From positions 19,546,437 through 19,610,436 of the forward strand of contig NC_088313.1 in assembly GCF_910592395.1 (NCBI RefSeq): DNA of 64,000 nucleotides. The letters run 5' to 3'. The translations under genes and the position numbers were made by a program. Origin of the DNA: Lineus longissimus (lineage: Eukaryota > Nemertea > Pilidiophora > Heteronemertea > Lineidae). The first letter of the stretch is position 1. Each line of letters opens with the position of its first letter. Positions 49,821 through 61,187 of this stretch are shown one piece after another. A model generated the notes under the pieces. That model saw only the letters and a list, made by a program, of their open reading frames with translations, searched no databases and had not been told where the DNA came from.

Positions 49821-50905
49821 TCCTCGCCAGTAGATAGCTTTTGGTGGTGGTGGTGGTGGGAGGTGGATGGGGGGAGGGGCACGACACCTCTCAATCTTTG
49901 CCACTGTCAGCCTGAATATCTTCCCAACGTCTAAATGATAAGTCCTAACACACTTTCTGGTGTCCATTGGGGGCACTTGCCCACCCCGTCCGTGGCCCTC
50001 GCTACGGCTCTCCGTGAACAACCATAATGTACCGGTAACATGTGTAGCAGGACCTTGCTACTAAGGCACCATTTAGATTCAACATTTGTCCCAAGCTGAC
50101 AGGTATCCTGATAACAGAGGCAAATTGAGCTACAAATTAAGATAGACCAAAATCAGTGGCATAACCTTTATCATGGTGTCCTGGTAGCGGAGATGCCATC
50201 CGCCAAAAGAAGTTCTGCTCCACCTAAAGTTTTTTAAGACGACTGAAGTATTTCCAGTATAGTCGTGTTGTTTAGGCCTATTGCCTGTACGACACTACCA
50301 GTATTTTTGTGCCATAATCAATTTTTACATCAAGCCTGGTTCCCCTCATTTGGTTCTTTTTTCTCATTCAACTTGTATTCCGATCCTTGGTGATTAAAAC
50401 TGTAACATCACCGGGCATATGGTTTGTCTGATGAAATACAGTGATGTAATTCGAAATGTCAATTATAATAATAAGAAATAACGGTTATTTAATTCAGAGT
50501 ATCTTTATTTTTCCATCAAATACTTGGACAAAACTTAGCGACGCTACAATATTGCAGTACACAACCGAATCACAGGTGGCAAAAGTATAACACTGATAAT
50601 GTACCAGCTATTTCCATTTAGGGTAGACCTTTGGCTGGAGAGCTTGATATCCCGAAGCAATCATAACTCCTTCAAAGTGAAGTTAATGCCTATTTCGAGG
50701 GTGGGATTCTGTTCTCGGGAAAACAAAGAAATTACTCGGCTCCCACCCTCGCTCGACCCTCTACGAGAGATTGTTTCTCAGTTTCTTGACGCGTCTCTTA
50801 CTGTTTCTGCGGAAGTTTTGAGGCGCGTATACTGTTGACAAGGCAATGATTTTTCAAGTCCATTCGCGGAATAATTGCTCCACAACACACGTCTTTTGTC
50901 GCTCT
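49821..50905. other. Converging 3' regions of two genes
   Basis: Contains a GGT microsatellite just after 49843 and a likely poly(A) signal for the minus-strand sHSP (complement of AATAAA at about 50504). No gene seen. Confidence 0.4.
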
Positions 50906-51793
50906 CTATGGAAGGCAGATGCGACGTTCACTCTCATTCTTACCGCTCTCGAGCATATTTTCGAAACAGATCGGAATTTCCTTAGCGGAATCTTCTGGTA
51001 GAAGGGGCGCACTGACCCTTAAAATCCTATCAGATTTCATGACGGACTTCACAGCAGCCGTATCGATGGTCTCGGGCAATGTGACTGACTTGCGGATGAC
51101 CCGACTGACGTGATGATTGGGCTTGTCTTCAACGTGCTTGGCGTCAAGAGTAAGTTTATAACCAGTCATTTTCAGCTTGATTTCTTCGGGCTCATATTCT
51201 TTTAGATTGAAACCAATCTCGTAGTTCTTGTTGCCTTGCTCATCCTTGGTGATGTTCACCACGCCGCTCGATGATGGACACCGCACATCTCCCCAGTGCA
51301 GGAGGCTCTTCAGTCGCTTCTTGTGGTCGTCGTTTAGCTGCATCCTGTCGAGAAGTGAGTCATCTAATCCTTTTAGACCAAGCTCCTCAAACACATTCAT
51401 CTTCCTCTGCATTTTCGCAAGTTCCGGATTCAGATATGGACATCTCACAATAAGGACACCATTTGGGGAAATCTTGCTTTTGATTCCTTTGACGTCTACG
51501 CCGTCAGCTATGGGGAAGTGCCTTTTGATCACGGTGTAGTCGTCGCCGTCCTTCTGCTCCGCATGCACGACGACTTTCTCGCCGCTTACCCTGACGGAAA
51601 CATTCTCCGCCTTGAAGCCTCGCACGTCGAGGCGAATAGTCCAGTCTTTCTCTTGCTGGGCTTCAGGCTTCTGCAAATCAGACAGACTCAGGAAGTCATT
51701 AAAGAAAGGGTCATTAATGACCGATCTGAAGTCTTGGAAATCCATCTTAGGCCATTCTGATGTCCATGGCATTTGCCCTTGAAATTGATTCAT
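50906..51793 (-). CDS. Small heat-shock protein with two alpha-crystallin domains
   Basis: An intronless 295-residue ORF, ATG at 51791-51793. The N-terminal segment is Phe/Trp-rich (MDFQDFRSVINDPFFNDFL). The first alpha-crystallin domain is at about residues 48-120 (WTIRLDVRGFKAENVSVRV..., then KISPNGVLIVRCP, with the A-x-x-x-n-GVL box replaced by SPNGVL). A Leu-rich linker follows. The second domain is at about residues 180-270 (YEIGFNLKEYEPEEIKLKM..., then SVMKSDRILRVSAPL). Double-ACD sHSPs are known from several invertebrates, such as the flatworm p40 type. They act as ATP-independent holdase chaperones in the cytosol. The promoter has a TATA box and a heat-shock element, indicating stress induction. 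Confidence 0.93.
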   Translation of the reverse strand: MNQFQGQMPWTSEWPKMDFQDFRSVINDPFFNDFLSLSDLQKPEAQQEKDWTIRLDVRGFKAENVSVRVSGEKVVVHAEQKDGDDYTVIKRHFPIADGVDVKGIKSKISPNGVLIVRCPYLNPELAKMQRKMNVFEELGLKGLDDSLLDRMQLNDDHKKRLKSLLHWGDVRCPSSSGVVNITKDEQGNKNYEIGFNLKEYEPEEIKLKMTGYKLTLDAKHVEDKPNHHVSRVIRKSVTLPETIDTAAVKSVMKSDRILRVSAPLLPEDSAKEIPICFENMLESGKNESERRICLP

Positions 51794-51909
51794 TCTTGGT
51801 CGTTCCTTTCGTCGTAACTGCTTTGTCGAATAGTTCAGTTTACCGTATTCTCGGAGTAGGCCTTAACGTCTTTGCTTCAGAGAGTGTGTACTGACTGGAG
51901 TGACTGCTT

Positions 51910-51948
51910 CCTTTTTATAACGAACAGAAAACCTCGTTCTTTCCAGAA
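51910..51948 (-). promoter_or_regulatory. TATA box and heat-shock element of the sHSP gene
   Basis: Read on the minus strand, TTATAAAAAG lies at about 51911-51920. About 25 bp further upstream is TTCTGGAAAG (51940-51949), containing the inverted TTCnnGAA unit of a heat-shock element. The start codon is about 120 bp downstream. The third HSE pentamer is imperfect. Confidence 0.6.
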
Positions 51949-53922
51949 AACTGACAATAACGGTACTAGCTGCTACTCGTATTATCCATCGAAGGCGAAT
52001 GTGTTCCGCACTTCGCAGTTTAATGAGTCTTGTAAGGCTGGAAATCACCTTAGTGTTTGAAGGTGCGGGTGACACTGCAAGGGGTAAACTACGCCATAAC
52101 ACCAAATAGTTTAATAGTTTCTCGACTGAGCTAGAAACCTGAAAGTACAAAATACTGGCAACCCCGAGGTTATAATGAGATAATAGGTATCGTAAACTCG
52201 TTGAAACGATTTCCAGAGCATCGGGTTAGTTCGAGCCGAAACGGAGGTCACGTGAAAACATGCGGTTAGGCTTACCGGCTTGTGTCTTTCACGATTTCCG
52301 GTTTCATGCCAGGTTATCAGTGTCTGGTTATACAGGTCAGGTTAGCATTTACCTGCCCTAGTCCTCGAGCCCCTCTGTCTTTTATAAGCAACCGACGACA
52401 CAAGTGTTGACGACGGACGTTGCGTTAAAGACTCAGGGAAGACACTCTGACAAATAATACTTCTAGACGGAAAATACTTTCATTTTGAAAATATGACCTT
52501 GACTTTTGACCTTATGATCTTGACCTTGACCTCGCCGACTCCTTAATTGCAATCTGTGGATCAACTACATATGTCTGTATTGCTAATTGCAAGCGGGCCA
52601 AAGACCTGGGAGGTGTAGTGCAAACAAACAAACACACAGACAGACAGACAGACGGTCTTCAAATCATTATGATGATGTATAGTGAACCATACACGAACTG
52701 TACATTGAAGTTATCTTGTAAACATGCGAATCCAGAATTTCCACCCGCCAAACAGATATAATTGCCGTAGGCGAGTTAAAATTTATCAAAAGGTGACCCG
52801 ATTGACTGTCGCATGTTTTATCTTTGAATACAGGCGGTTCCCATTCACCACATAGCACACACGCTCTCAAAAGAATTGTTTACACGGTTGGTGAGAAACT
52901 AGACCAGCAGGTCACACCATTGTCCATATATATTCCATTTTTCAAATGTTATCTTCTGCTGATATGTCAACGATCACGTGACATCAAGCAGAACAGCAAA
53001 GGCGATGTTTCAAAATGGAGGACGTCAACATTTGATACGAGTAAGTACTGACTGACGAAGCTCGAAACATGATCAGTATCGTGATATGATACTTACATTC
53101 CTACGGTGTCGCTTTAAACGCGTTATAATGTGCATTTATGTACATATAGGTCATCGCAATCAATATTTCCATCATGTGTTCTTTTGATACATATATAAGT
53201 CAACTGTCACAGGACAGACAATAAGTTGAACAGCAAAGTCGATCTTTCAAACTTGGAGATGGGTAAGTCACTGAGAAGCTCGAAACATGAAGACGTATCC
53301 GCATTCATGCCAAGAGATGAGACTTGACCCTTTCGAACTCACCCTAGCTGAGGGTGAACTTTCTGGAACTAGCCGTTACCATGACGGTCGCCAGTGTCGA
53401 CGTCGGCATTGACACATCGGAACCAAAACTCCCACCTCGCGTGGTTACATACCTTTTCTAGTACCTTCGCGGTAGAAGATCCAACAGGTCAAATTAAATT
53501 CGATACGAGAAATCTAACACTTACTCTGACCTATTCTAGAATGAACTAGAAGGCTATTACGAAGGTATACAACGGCATTTTCTTTTCCAACTCTTATTCT
53601 GACCTATTCTAGAATGAACTGGAGGTTCGGGCTATTGCGAAGGTATACAACCTATACCGTAATGGCAATATATACCTGCATATTAATTTGAGAATTTTGA
53701 GATCTGTAAATCAATAATACCGTTACTTGCACCTGTTAGATGCTAACTAGAGTTCCTGAAGGCCGCCTGAAGAAAAAAAACCTGGCATGCCTGAAAGAAC
53801 TCCTCAGCTAGTTTCAATGAGCTCGCGAGCTCCATCAAATTCGGGGTAAGACAGGACCTTAAAATCAAAATGCTGATGACAACTGTTCTTCCAGGTGTCC
53901 ATATGTGAATTAGAACAACATC
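51949..53922. other. Spacer with small repeats, no gene seen
   Basis: Contains a CAGA microsatellite (about 52638-52653) and a 74-bp-period duplication at 53521-53650 (TCTGACCTATTCTAGAATGAACT repeated). No supported coding sequence. Confidence 0.45.
53521..53650. repeat. Short tandem duplication, 74-bp period
   Basis: The block TCTGACCTATTCTAGAATGAA followed by '...GGCTATTNCGAAGGTATACAAC' occurs at about 53525 and again at about 53599 with few changes. Confidence 0.7.
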
Positions 53923-55305
53923 ATGGCTTCCCAAGATGATGAAGTGTGGCGGGAATCTGTAGCCCTAAGCGTCAGCCGACTTCAGGACAAATCAGAAACA
54001 CGACGGCGGCAGAATAGCCGCCAGAAAGCACGCTGTGGATACAGTTCCGTGGCGATGACGGCGATCGGAATAAGCTTGATCCTCCTAGGGGTTCTGGATG
54101 TTGTCTTTGGTACTCTTTGCGCCTCTGCTGGGGTTAGGTACGGGGCCACAGGGGACACACTGATAAGGCCTTGGCGAGCTTTACCGCTTGGTTGCATTGC
54201 TGTAGCATGCGGAGCACTCGGGATTCATCTGACAAGAAGACTCCAGTGGAAGCCGCGAAGACAAGCGATCGTGACAATGTTGCTGTCCACCGTTTGCAGT
54301 GCTTGGGCAGCAGTGGTGGTTTTCTCTTTCAGTTTCGATGTGGCGGAACAATCTACCGCATACCAAGCCCTAAAAAAGGAAATGAGAGAAGCCCTTGCCT
54401 CTCAAAATGTACTCTTCGGTTTCAGAAAGGATAAGATTAACTTGGCAAACAGGGATCTGGCGTACTTCTCGGGGGCAGTTTCCTTTGCAACTTTGAGTGC
54501 GATCATAGCAGCCGCGCAGGCTGTCATGGCAGGTTTTTACATCAACGACCCTGGCGAAGGTAGGAAATCAGAGAGAGAGCGGATACCTCGTCGTTCAGGG
54601 CCAGCAAGTAACATTATCAGTTCCAAGAAAGTGTTTGTAAGTTACAAGAACAAGGCGGCCTTGGCAGCGGCTATCATTCAGATCGTGTGTGGCTGTTCCG
54701 TTGTTTTAGGACTTGGCCTTGCCCTCGCAACCGAGCACAACCCTGCGTGGGCATCCTACGTTATCAGTCATGGAATAATATTCATAACATCCGGGATAGT
54801 GAGCGCCATTTCTAGCACGAAGAAAACGAGGCTTTTCGTGACTGCGTCAATGATAATGTCACTCTGCGCATGTGTGGCCGCCGTGAACATGGTCTGTTCA
54901 GACGTTGCTTTCATTATCAACTCGAACAGCCATCCAACATCGGGCAGAAGTAAGATAGACAAGTTATCTCTAACCACCAAACTCTTTGCGATCCATGGGA
55001 TAGATTTATTTGTCAATCTGATCGAACTCGTAACTGCTGCAGTTCTCGCGGGACTTGGCTGTCACGTGACCTGTGAAGTAGCTGGGAAAGCAGACGATTC
55101 CCGATGCTTGGTGAGTTACGTCGAAGTTGGCCAGACGGAGAGATCAGGAGGAACTGAATACAATAGGCCTACGACTGACAACACCGAGGGAGGGTACGTT
55201 CTTCAGCTTCCTGATATTCTGCACGACAGTATGATCATGGACGATGATAGCTTTGGCCAGGAGCGTCCGCAATACATGACAGAAGCGCTAGCAAGCAATG
55301 CATAA
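53923..55305 (+). CDS. Eight-transmembrane protein built from two 4-TM halves, unrecognised
   Basis: A single-exon ORF of 460 residues with ATG in good context (AACATCATGG). Hydrophobic segments lie at about residues 43-70, 86-104, 115-138, 180-205, 243-268, 275-297, 303-325 and 355-385. Each set of four is followed by a hydrophilic stretch, so it looks like an internal duplication of a tetraspan unit. Basic clusters precede TM1 (RRRQNSRQKAR) and lie in the central loop (GRKSERERIPRR). Halves resembling MS4A/CD20-like or other small tetraspans are suggested only by topology. The C-terminal tail is acidic and polar with tyrosines and is probably cytosolic. No signal peptide is seen; N-in is likely from the positive-inside rule. 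Function unknown. Confidence 0.82.
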   Translation: MASQDDEVWRESVALSVSRLQDKSETRRRQNSRQKARCGYSSVAMTAIGISLILLGVLDVVFGTLCASAGVRYGATGDTLIRPWRALPLGCIAVACGALGIHLTRRLQWKPRRQAIVTMLLSTVCSAWAAVVVFSFSFDVAEQSTAYQALKKEMREALASQNVLFGFRKDKINLANRDLAYFSGAVSFATLSAIIAAAQAVMAGFYINDPGEGRKSERERIPRRSGPASNIISSKKVFVSYKNKAALAAAIIQIVCGCSVVLGLGLALATEHNPAWASYVISHGIIFITSGIVSAISSTKKTRLFVTASMIMSLCACVAAVNMVCSDVAFIINSNSHPTSGRSKIDKLSLTTKLFAIHGIDLFVNLIELVTAAVLAGLGCHVTCEVAGKADDSRCLVSYVEVGQTERSGGTEYNRPTTDNTEGGYVLQLPDILHDSMIMDDDSFGQERPQYMTEALASNA

Positions 55306-56617
55306 ATTATCGTTACAAAGTCGACTGCCAAACCCGGTGTGGGATGACAATGATTGGAACTCAGTCCCTTGGAGATGACATCTAGGGATCAGTATAGTTT
55401 TGGTCACAACTGCGTGGCGAATATCAACTATGTGCGCTTTCAGAACCTGTGTAACATTTTTGGTTGATCCCCAAATTTCAGTGTTGCCATTACAAAATGG
55501 GCAGCTACAGAAACGAGGACTTTTCAATAGGGGGCACTGCTTCCATTCCAACATTTGTCTCTGTCCGATTACGGAAAGCAGAGGAACGTTCTCTCATTGT
55601 ATACATGTAGCCGAGTACACGTTATGAGTATCAATGCTCGTCTTGACCAACACTAATGAAATAATACTTAGATCTACCAATACTGTACTGGGTCTTCCCA
55701 AGGAAACGCATTTATGAGTACACTTTCGATGTTGGTAGAAATCACTAGAATACTATCTTGACAATAAGAATTCGACTTGCAATGATTAAACATTTCTTCA
55801 GTCGTATTTTTTGTTCCACTTCAGTCCGAAAAGGAAAACTTTGACCCTCGCTGTTTCAAAGGTGTCATTTGACTTCAGTAATTCTTGCAATCACGTCCTA
55901 TTCCCATCTTGACCCTCAAGCCTTGGATCCACTCCGCCGACCCGGACTCCGTTACACCAATGCATGAGGGGAGGTAACGGACCGTTAACTCTGATGGTTC
56001 AGAAATGCCTATTCCAAGCAATATGTACTCGTTTGATGAGAACCTATTGTGGAAGCCCATCTTACGCCGGTGTGGCGGGGATAGTAGTCCTAGGGCTGAT
56101 AGTCCGTGTAACAATAGCCCGCATTGCTAAATGTTTTGATTAGGGTTAGCGGTACAATAGATCATGCTGCTTAATTGGTCAAATACAATGCTACCGGACT
56201 ATGACTCCAGGGGGACTATATCCGCTGTCACACCGGTGTACAGGAAATACGATGACTTACACTTGCACTTGATCAAAAGTGAATTTCTACCCTCTAACAC
56301 AAACTCATTTGAACTTTTGTTAACTTTATTTTGTACGCTTATAAAAATAAAATACATCATCGGATAATCTTTGTCCTAATTGGCCCCAGACAGGGCCGTG
56401 ACCAACACCAATTTGTCTTAGTCATTTCCCCTTTAATCCCTTTCAACACAAAGAGCTAATCCAGTAAGTCCTGTCATGCGATGACACCATGGTCACCATG
56501 AATGCATAAGGTAAAATGGGAGGACAGTCCTGAAGTCCATGAATCACATTAAATGGCATTGGCGTCAATTTCCGGTATAAAATAAATCATTCTGATAAGT
56601 TTAGTTTAGTTTCTATA
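55306..56617. other. Spacer, no gene seen
   Basis: Contains AATAAA-like signals (about 56347) suitable for the upstream plus-strand gene. No ORF with support. Confidence 0.4.
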
Positions 56618-57412
56618 CTACACTGAGTACTTCATTAGCCATTCGTAAGTCCGTTCCTTTGGAGTTAGACCTTTTTCATCAAGGTCGCGCAATATCTTCC
56701 GGGTGATTGCTGGGTGATCACACAAGGTACCTAACACTTCCTTTGTCTTCCTCCGTCGATTCAGACTGTCTGGATTTACCGGAAGTTCTACTGAGTGATG
56801 CGCCTTGGAACTCGTCTCTTTCTTTGCGGGTTCTTCAGATTTGGACCTAGTTAAAGCTTTACTCTCATTTATATTGTCAACATTTACAGAGTCCTTCGGC
56901 AGAGGAAGAGATAGAGGTTTTCGTCTTTCATAGAATTTTGACCTTTTATACACAAAATGACACTGCACACGTTTCTGGTCTACACTTGACCCTAATCCAC
57001 TGTCATCGCCTTTCCGAGCATCTCGTTCATGTTTCTCATGCTTCTGGTCAATTCTATTCCCATTGATATGGAGATGGCTCTTTTGTCTCTCCCCTAGTCC
57101 CCGAAGGTCATGTGTGGAATCCCCTATACGCTGCGGACTCCGAGAGCCAATGACTAGACTCGTCGGAGACCTCACCAACTCGTCCATATCCTTCCGCAAT
57201 CGCTGTCGGAAGGGTTCTGTGGTCGACACAGCACCGTAGACACGATCGGAAAGTTTGCAGCTAAGAATCCGCCGAGCGAGGACAACATTTGGCGATTCTT
57301 CTCGAGAACCCGTCGTTACAATCCGAGGTAGCTGTAAACCTGGTTTGGCGTCGCCCGTCCAGGCCTCCATCTTGGGCGTATCACTGACTTCTCCTGTATT
57401 CTCGACCGCCAT
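56618..57412 (-). CDS. Basic, largely disordered intracellular protein, unrecognised
   Basis: An intronless 264-residue ORF with ATG at 57410-57412. It is rich in Arg, Lys, Ser and Asp and has no signal or membrane segment. Likely disordered stretches cover most of the middle, with an acidic/basic run (DQKHEKHERDARKGDD). A better ordered C-terminal piece follows, with TLCDHPAITRKILRDLDEKG and then LTPKERTYEWLMKYSV ending the protein. This last part may be a short helical binding module. I do not recognise the family. The uninterrupted length, Lys/Arg/Glu-rich composition and third-position drift support real coding. Confidence 0.72.
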   Translation of the reverse strand: MAVENTGEVSDTPKMEAWTGDAKPGLQLPRIVTTGSREESPNVVLARRILSCKLSDRVYGAVSTTEPFRQRLRKDMDELVRSPTSLVIGSRSPQRIGDSTHDLRGLGERQKSHLHINGNRIDQKHEKHERDARKGDDSGLGSSVDQKRVQCHFVYKRSKFYERRKPLSLPLPKDSVNVDNINESKALTRSKSEEPAKKETSSKAHHSVELPVNPDSLNRRRKTKEVLGTLCDHPAITRKILRDLDEKGLTPKERTYEWLMKYSV

Positions 57413-60400
57413 CTCTACATCTTTCGTTTAAAAGTCAGTTCTCGAGCAATCTGAAATGACGAAGTGACTGACACTCATGTACGAATTGAAGAGCTACAAG
57501 GAAGTAAAAATCAGGTGCAGTTGGGAATGTCAGTTCGTGATTGTACGTCATAATCCATTGGTAAAGAACAAATACTTTCGAAGTTATGGTTGGCAATGGT
57601 GGTTATCACCGGCAACAGTCGGGCGATTCATTTCATAATATTTTGATATTTCATTTCTCAGAAGTAATAAATCTGTTTTCATCTCATATGTCAGGTTCGC
57701 GTGCAATGAGACAAAATAAAGCTACCCTTTGGCTGAGAATAAATCTCTCGTTGTTCATAGCTGTTTACGCCCAGTTGGCCCACTACCTCATGCCATGCAA
57801 CAGTGTGACTAGGGTTATTCAATTAAAAGGAAACACATTAACTGATTATAGAATTGTTAAATAGTACAACCTTTATGAACATATTTTACCACATTTAATG
57901 GACATTATATAGTGATAATTGTGGCCCCTGGCATCCAAGACTGCACGTTAAGAATATGAATTGGCGATTCAATCAAAAGTAAGGTTCAGCGTATAAAGAC
58001 GCCGGGGCGTGTAGAAATTACTCTCTTTCTTCCTCCGCGCAAGTTTATTCCACAAAGAAAACTGTTGACAAGGTGAAACAAAAGAGATTATATACCTTTG
58101 AGTTATAAAGAATCGACATTTTTAATCACAAAACAAATTTTGGCCACGGTCAAAGGAGTGCCTTTGAGACCCACGGTGACTTAACTAACAATGTTGATAA
58201 CCTTTGACCAGCGAATGTCAGGGGAAATAGTGTCCATCATATTTTTGGAACCCATTCCTTGACTTATAGTAATAAACCAATACTACATTTAGTTTGAAAT
58301 GTTTTCTCCTGTTACCTTCCTTTCCCATAAACGTAGTTGCGAAACCTGCCCACCAGGGACGAAGTCGTGTTCACATCAAATGGGCATCTTCTACTTTTCT
58401 GATGGCAAATGCATTTTGCCCGCACATGGTTACAGTGAAAACACACGCAACGGTTAAACATAAATCACCGGTATTTGTCAACGACCAAATAAATAAATCA
58501 TCTTAGGAATATACTTTAATCCTAATGGCCAATCATTCTGATAAGAATGCTTACATACATGTTCTCTCAATGCGTTATTGATTTTCATTTGATAAGATAT
58601 GGAGCTGTGGTCTGGGAATGTTTCATTAACTCGTGCCAGCAGATGTTTAGTTCTGTTGGCTTTGCAGTATATAGGGCCAGAGGTTCTTTGGTGTTGACTT
58701 TCTTCGACCCGTTTCTCATCTTTGAATTCCCTTCTGTCCAAACATGCCACAGTTAGTCAATCTAAAGTTGACAATTATTGCCCTTTAGTGCGGAAAGATA
58801 CAGTGACTTAGTTATAGAAAGTGAGAATGGCTGCGCTAGGCATCAATGTATCACCCCATTCCACCTTGTAAAAGAAGCGTCCCCCAGTCATACCAGTGGC
58901 TGACTCTACCCCTCGCACTTTTCTTTGGCGAAAGCTCCTATGAAAAACAGGAGATAAGTTTACCATTCTACAAGTCATACTTACATGTCCCTCCTCAAAG
59001 CAATCGGATATCTGCCGGCTGAGCCTAAAGATACAAAATGTCTCTCCGGAACGAAAGTGCACGAAGCATATCCTCTCTTCGTTTGTAAACTCTTTTTAGA
59101 TGCCATCAACGACCTACACACACACACGAACTATTTCAAAGTAGGTTTTGTCAACAATTATGTCCATTGACTTGTCATTGGAACCATTCCTTGATAGATC
59201 TAATTTAAAGCCAGTCATCTGACTGTACGTCCTTGCCTGATAGCTGTATGTACATGTACAAGTGAATAATTGTAATATTTTGATGTAATTACAAATTATG
59301 TAAAAAGATTTTGAAACTTCTTAAGGTAGACAGCATCCTTTTGTCCCTAACTGCCAAATACACTTTATCTACGGACGAGAACCAACACACACGAATAATT
59401 CATGTCATTCTGATGTTGAACCAATTGCGTTTTTAATTGGTGAATGTAGACAAAGAAAGTTAAATTGACTGACTTCTACGTTACAACTCCCGAGTGTCCT
59501 TCAAACGTTTTGGCACATACAAGGAACAGCAACACTGCCAACAACAAAGAAGCGATGTCAAACACTGGGAAACGATGTACCGCGCCGGTGGTCACTGAAA
59601 GATGTGTTCTACATGTCCCTTTTTATCCTTGGCCATTTGGCAGAGAAAGGTAGTTCAACGTCAATTGGCGATGGCGTATCCAGTCAACTGCCAGTGTTGA
59701 TGTTATCTGAGCATGTGAAGGGAAAGTAATCCACAGTGGATCGGAGGCATTGGCGCCTTACATCAATCATGTGTTCTGCCACTTGGAGTTCTAACTAGTA
59801 GCTATAAATCCAATCATAGAGAAGTCTCCTGCTGGCCAACATTTTCAATCACAGTGGTAATGGCAACAACTCTGATCAATAATCCATACTCTTTGATCAT
59901 CGACCTGTCCGGAACAAGAATAACCCCATTACTGCCTTCGATTCTTACAGTAAACAAACTAGAGTATAAGCATATATAAAGCAGTAGTATGACCGCCTTG
60001 TTTAGACAAAGTCCCACACCAAAACAGAATTCGCAATACGACCATAAAGCATGTTTTAAAAGTAGGCCTTAATTCCCAAGAGAAAGCATGAATAAAGACC
60101 TTAAGGCTTCCACAATCACACTGTTTGGTAAGGAATGAAATACGTATGTCTTAAAGGAATCTTGACATTTCGAGTGTCAATTCGGTCAAGTTTTATATCG
60201 GGGTTGCTCTTACCTTGGACAAATTACATGTACATGTATATGTAAATGCTCAGTAAATTAAGAAACACAAACTCTCTTCTGTGAGATAAATCTTAAGTAA
60301 AATCTATTTAAGATGCATGTTCTCTCCTTACAACTACACAAATATCAAGCATACTTTTTATATTTCACCAAATAAATCAAATTTTGCTCTGGTTTTGATC

Positions 60401-61187
60401 TGATATGCATTGTTCGGATAACTTCGTGCTATGAGATATAAGAACGCTCGCCTTTAAACATCCCGGTTTCGTTTCGCTATAAGCGAGAGGAGTGTTTCTA
60501 CACACTGGAAAGGAGTTTCTTCAATTCTGACAGGCCATATGACACTTTAAACCCACAATGTGACTTTGATAGAACTTTCAACAAAGAACTTTAAATAGAA
60601 CCTTCAATTGACGAGTCTTTATCAAAAGTTATTTATAGGTGATTGAAGTCTTCAAATCAGTCATGTATGACTGAATTACATACCTTGCCAAAGAAGTGAA
60701 ATTATCGATAGCCAAAATTTCTGTGGTTGTTGGGCCAACTCTTCATACATGTAGTTTGTTGCACTGACATGCCATCTATACTACTAATTTCTGGAGGAAT
60801 TTTGACGCAATATTCAGGTATTTTTTAATGCTTTACTTCAAATATACAAAGCAGGTGGCTTCAATTTAAAATAGTCATCAGACAAATCTACCCCTTTCAA
60901 GAAAAAAAAATGGTTTGCCAAATCCTCGACGATGTTTATATGATGAGAATATTGAGAGCTAAGTCGTCTCTACTTGTCTTATGACATAAAGATGGAGTAA
61001 ACTGTTGTTGATATTTTGTCTCCTGGACTAATCTAATGTCAATGGGTGATATGAATAAAGACTAGCAAATGCTTTTACTCCGGTTTTGTACAGAAAGGCC
61101 TAGTGTAAATGTACATGGAGATTTAGATAAAAGCATTTGCTAGTCTTTATTCATATCACCCATTGTGTCAGTCTCTTTTCGATATTT
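57413..61187. other. Spacer, no gene seen; palindrome at its end
   Basis: A/T-rich and stop-rich on both strands, with no supported exons. It contains the 38-bp perfect palindrome at 61040-61165. Confidence 0.45.
61040..61165. repeat. Perfect 38-bp inverted repeat flanking a 50-bp loop
   Basis: Arms 61040-61077 and 61128-61165 are exact reverse complements (CAATGGGTGATATGAATAAA is the outer part). Each arm carries AATAAA on one strand. The element lies 22 bp past the stop codon of the minus-strand monooxygenase gene. Confidence 0.85.
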
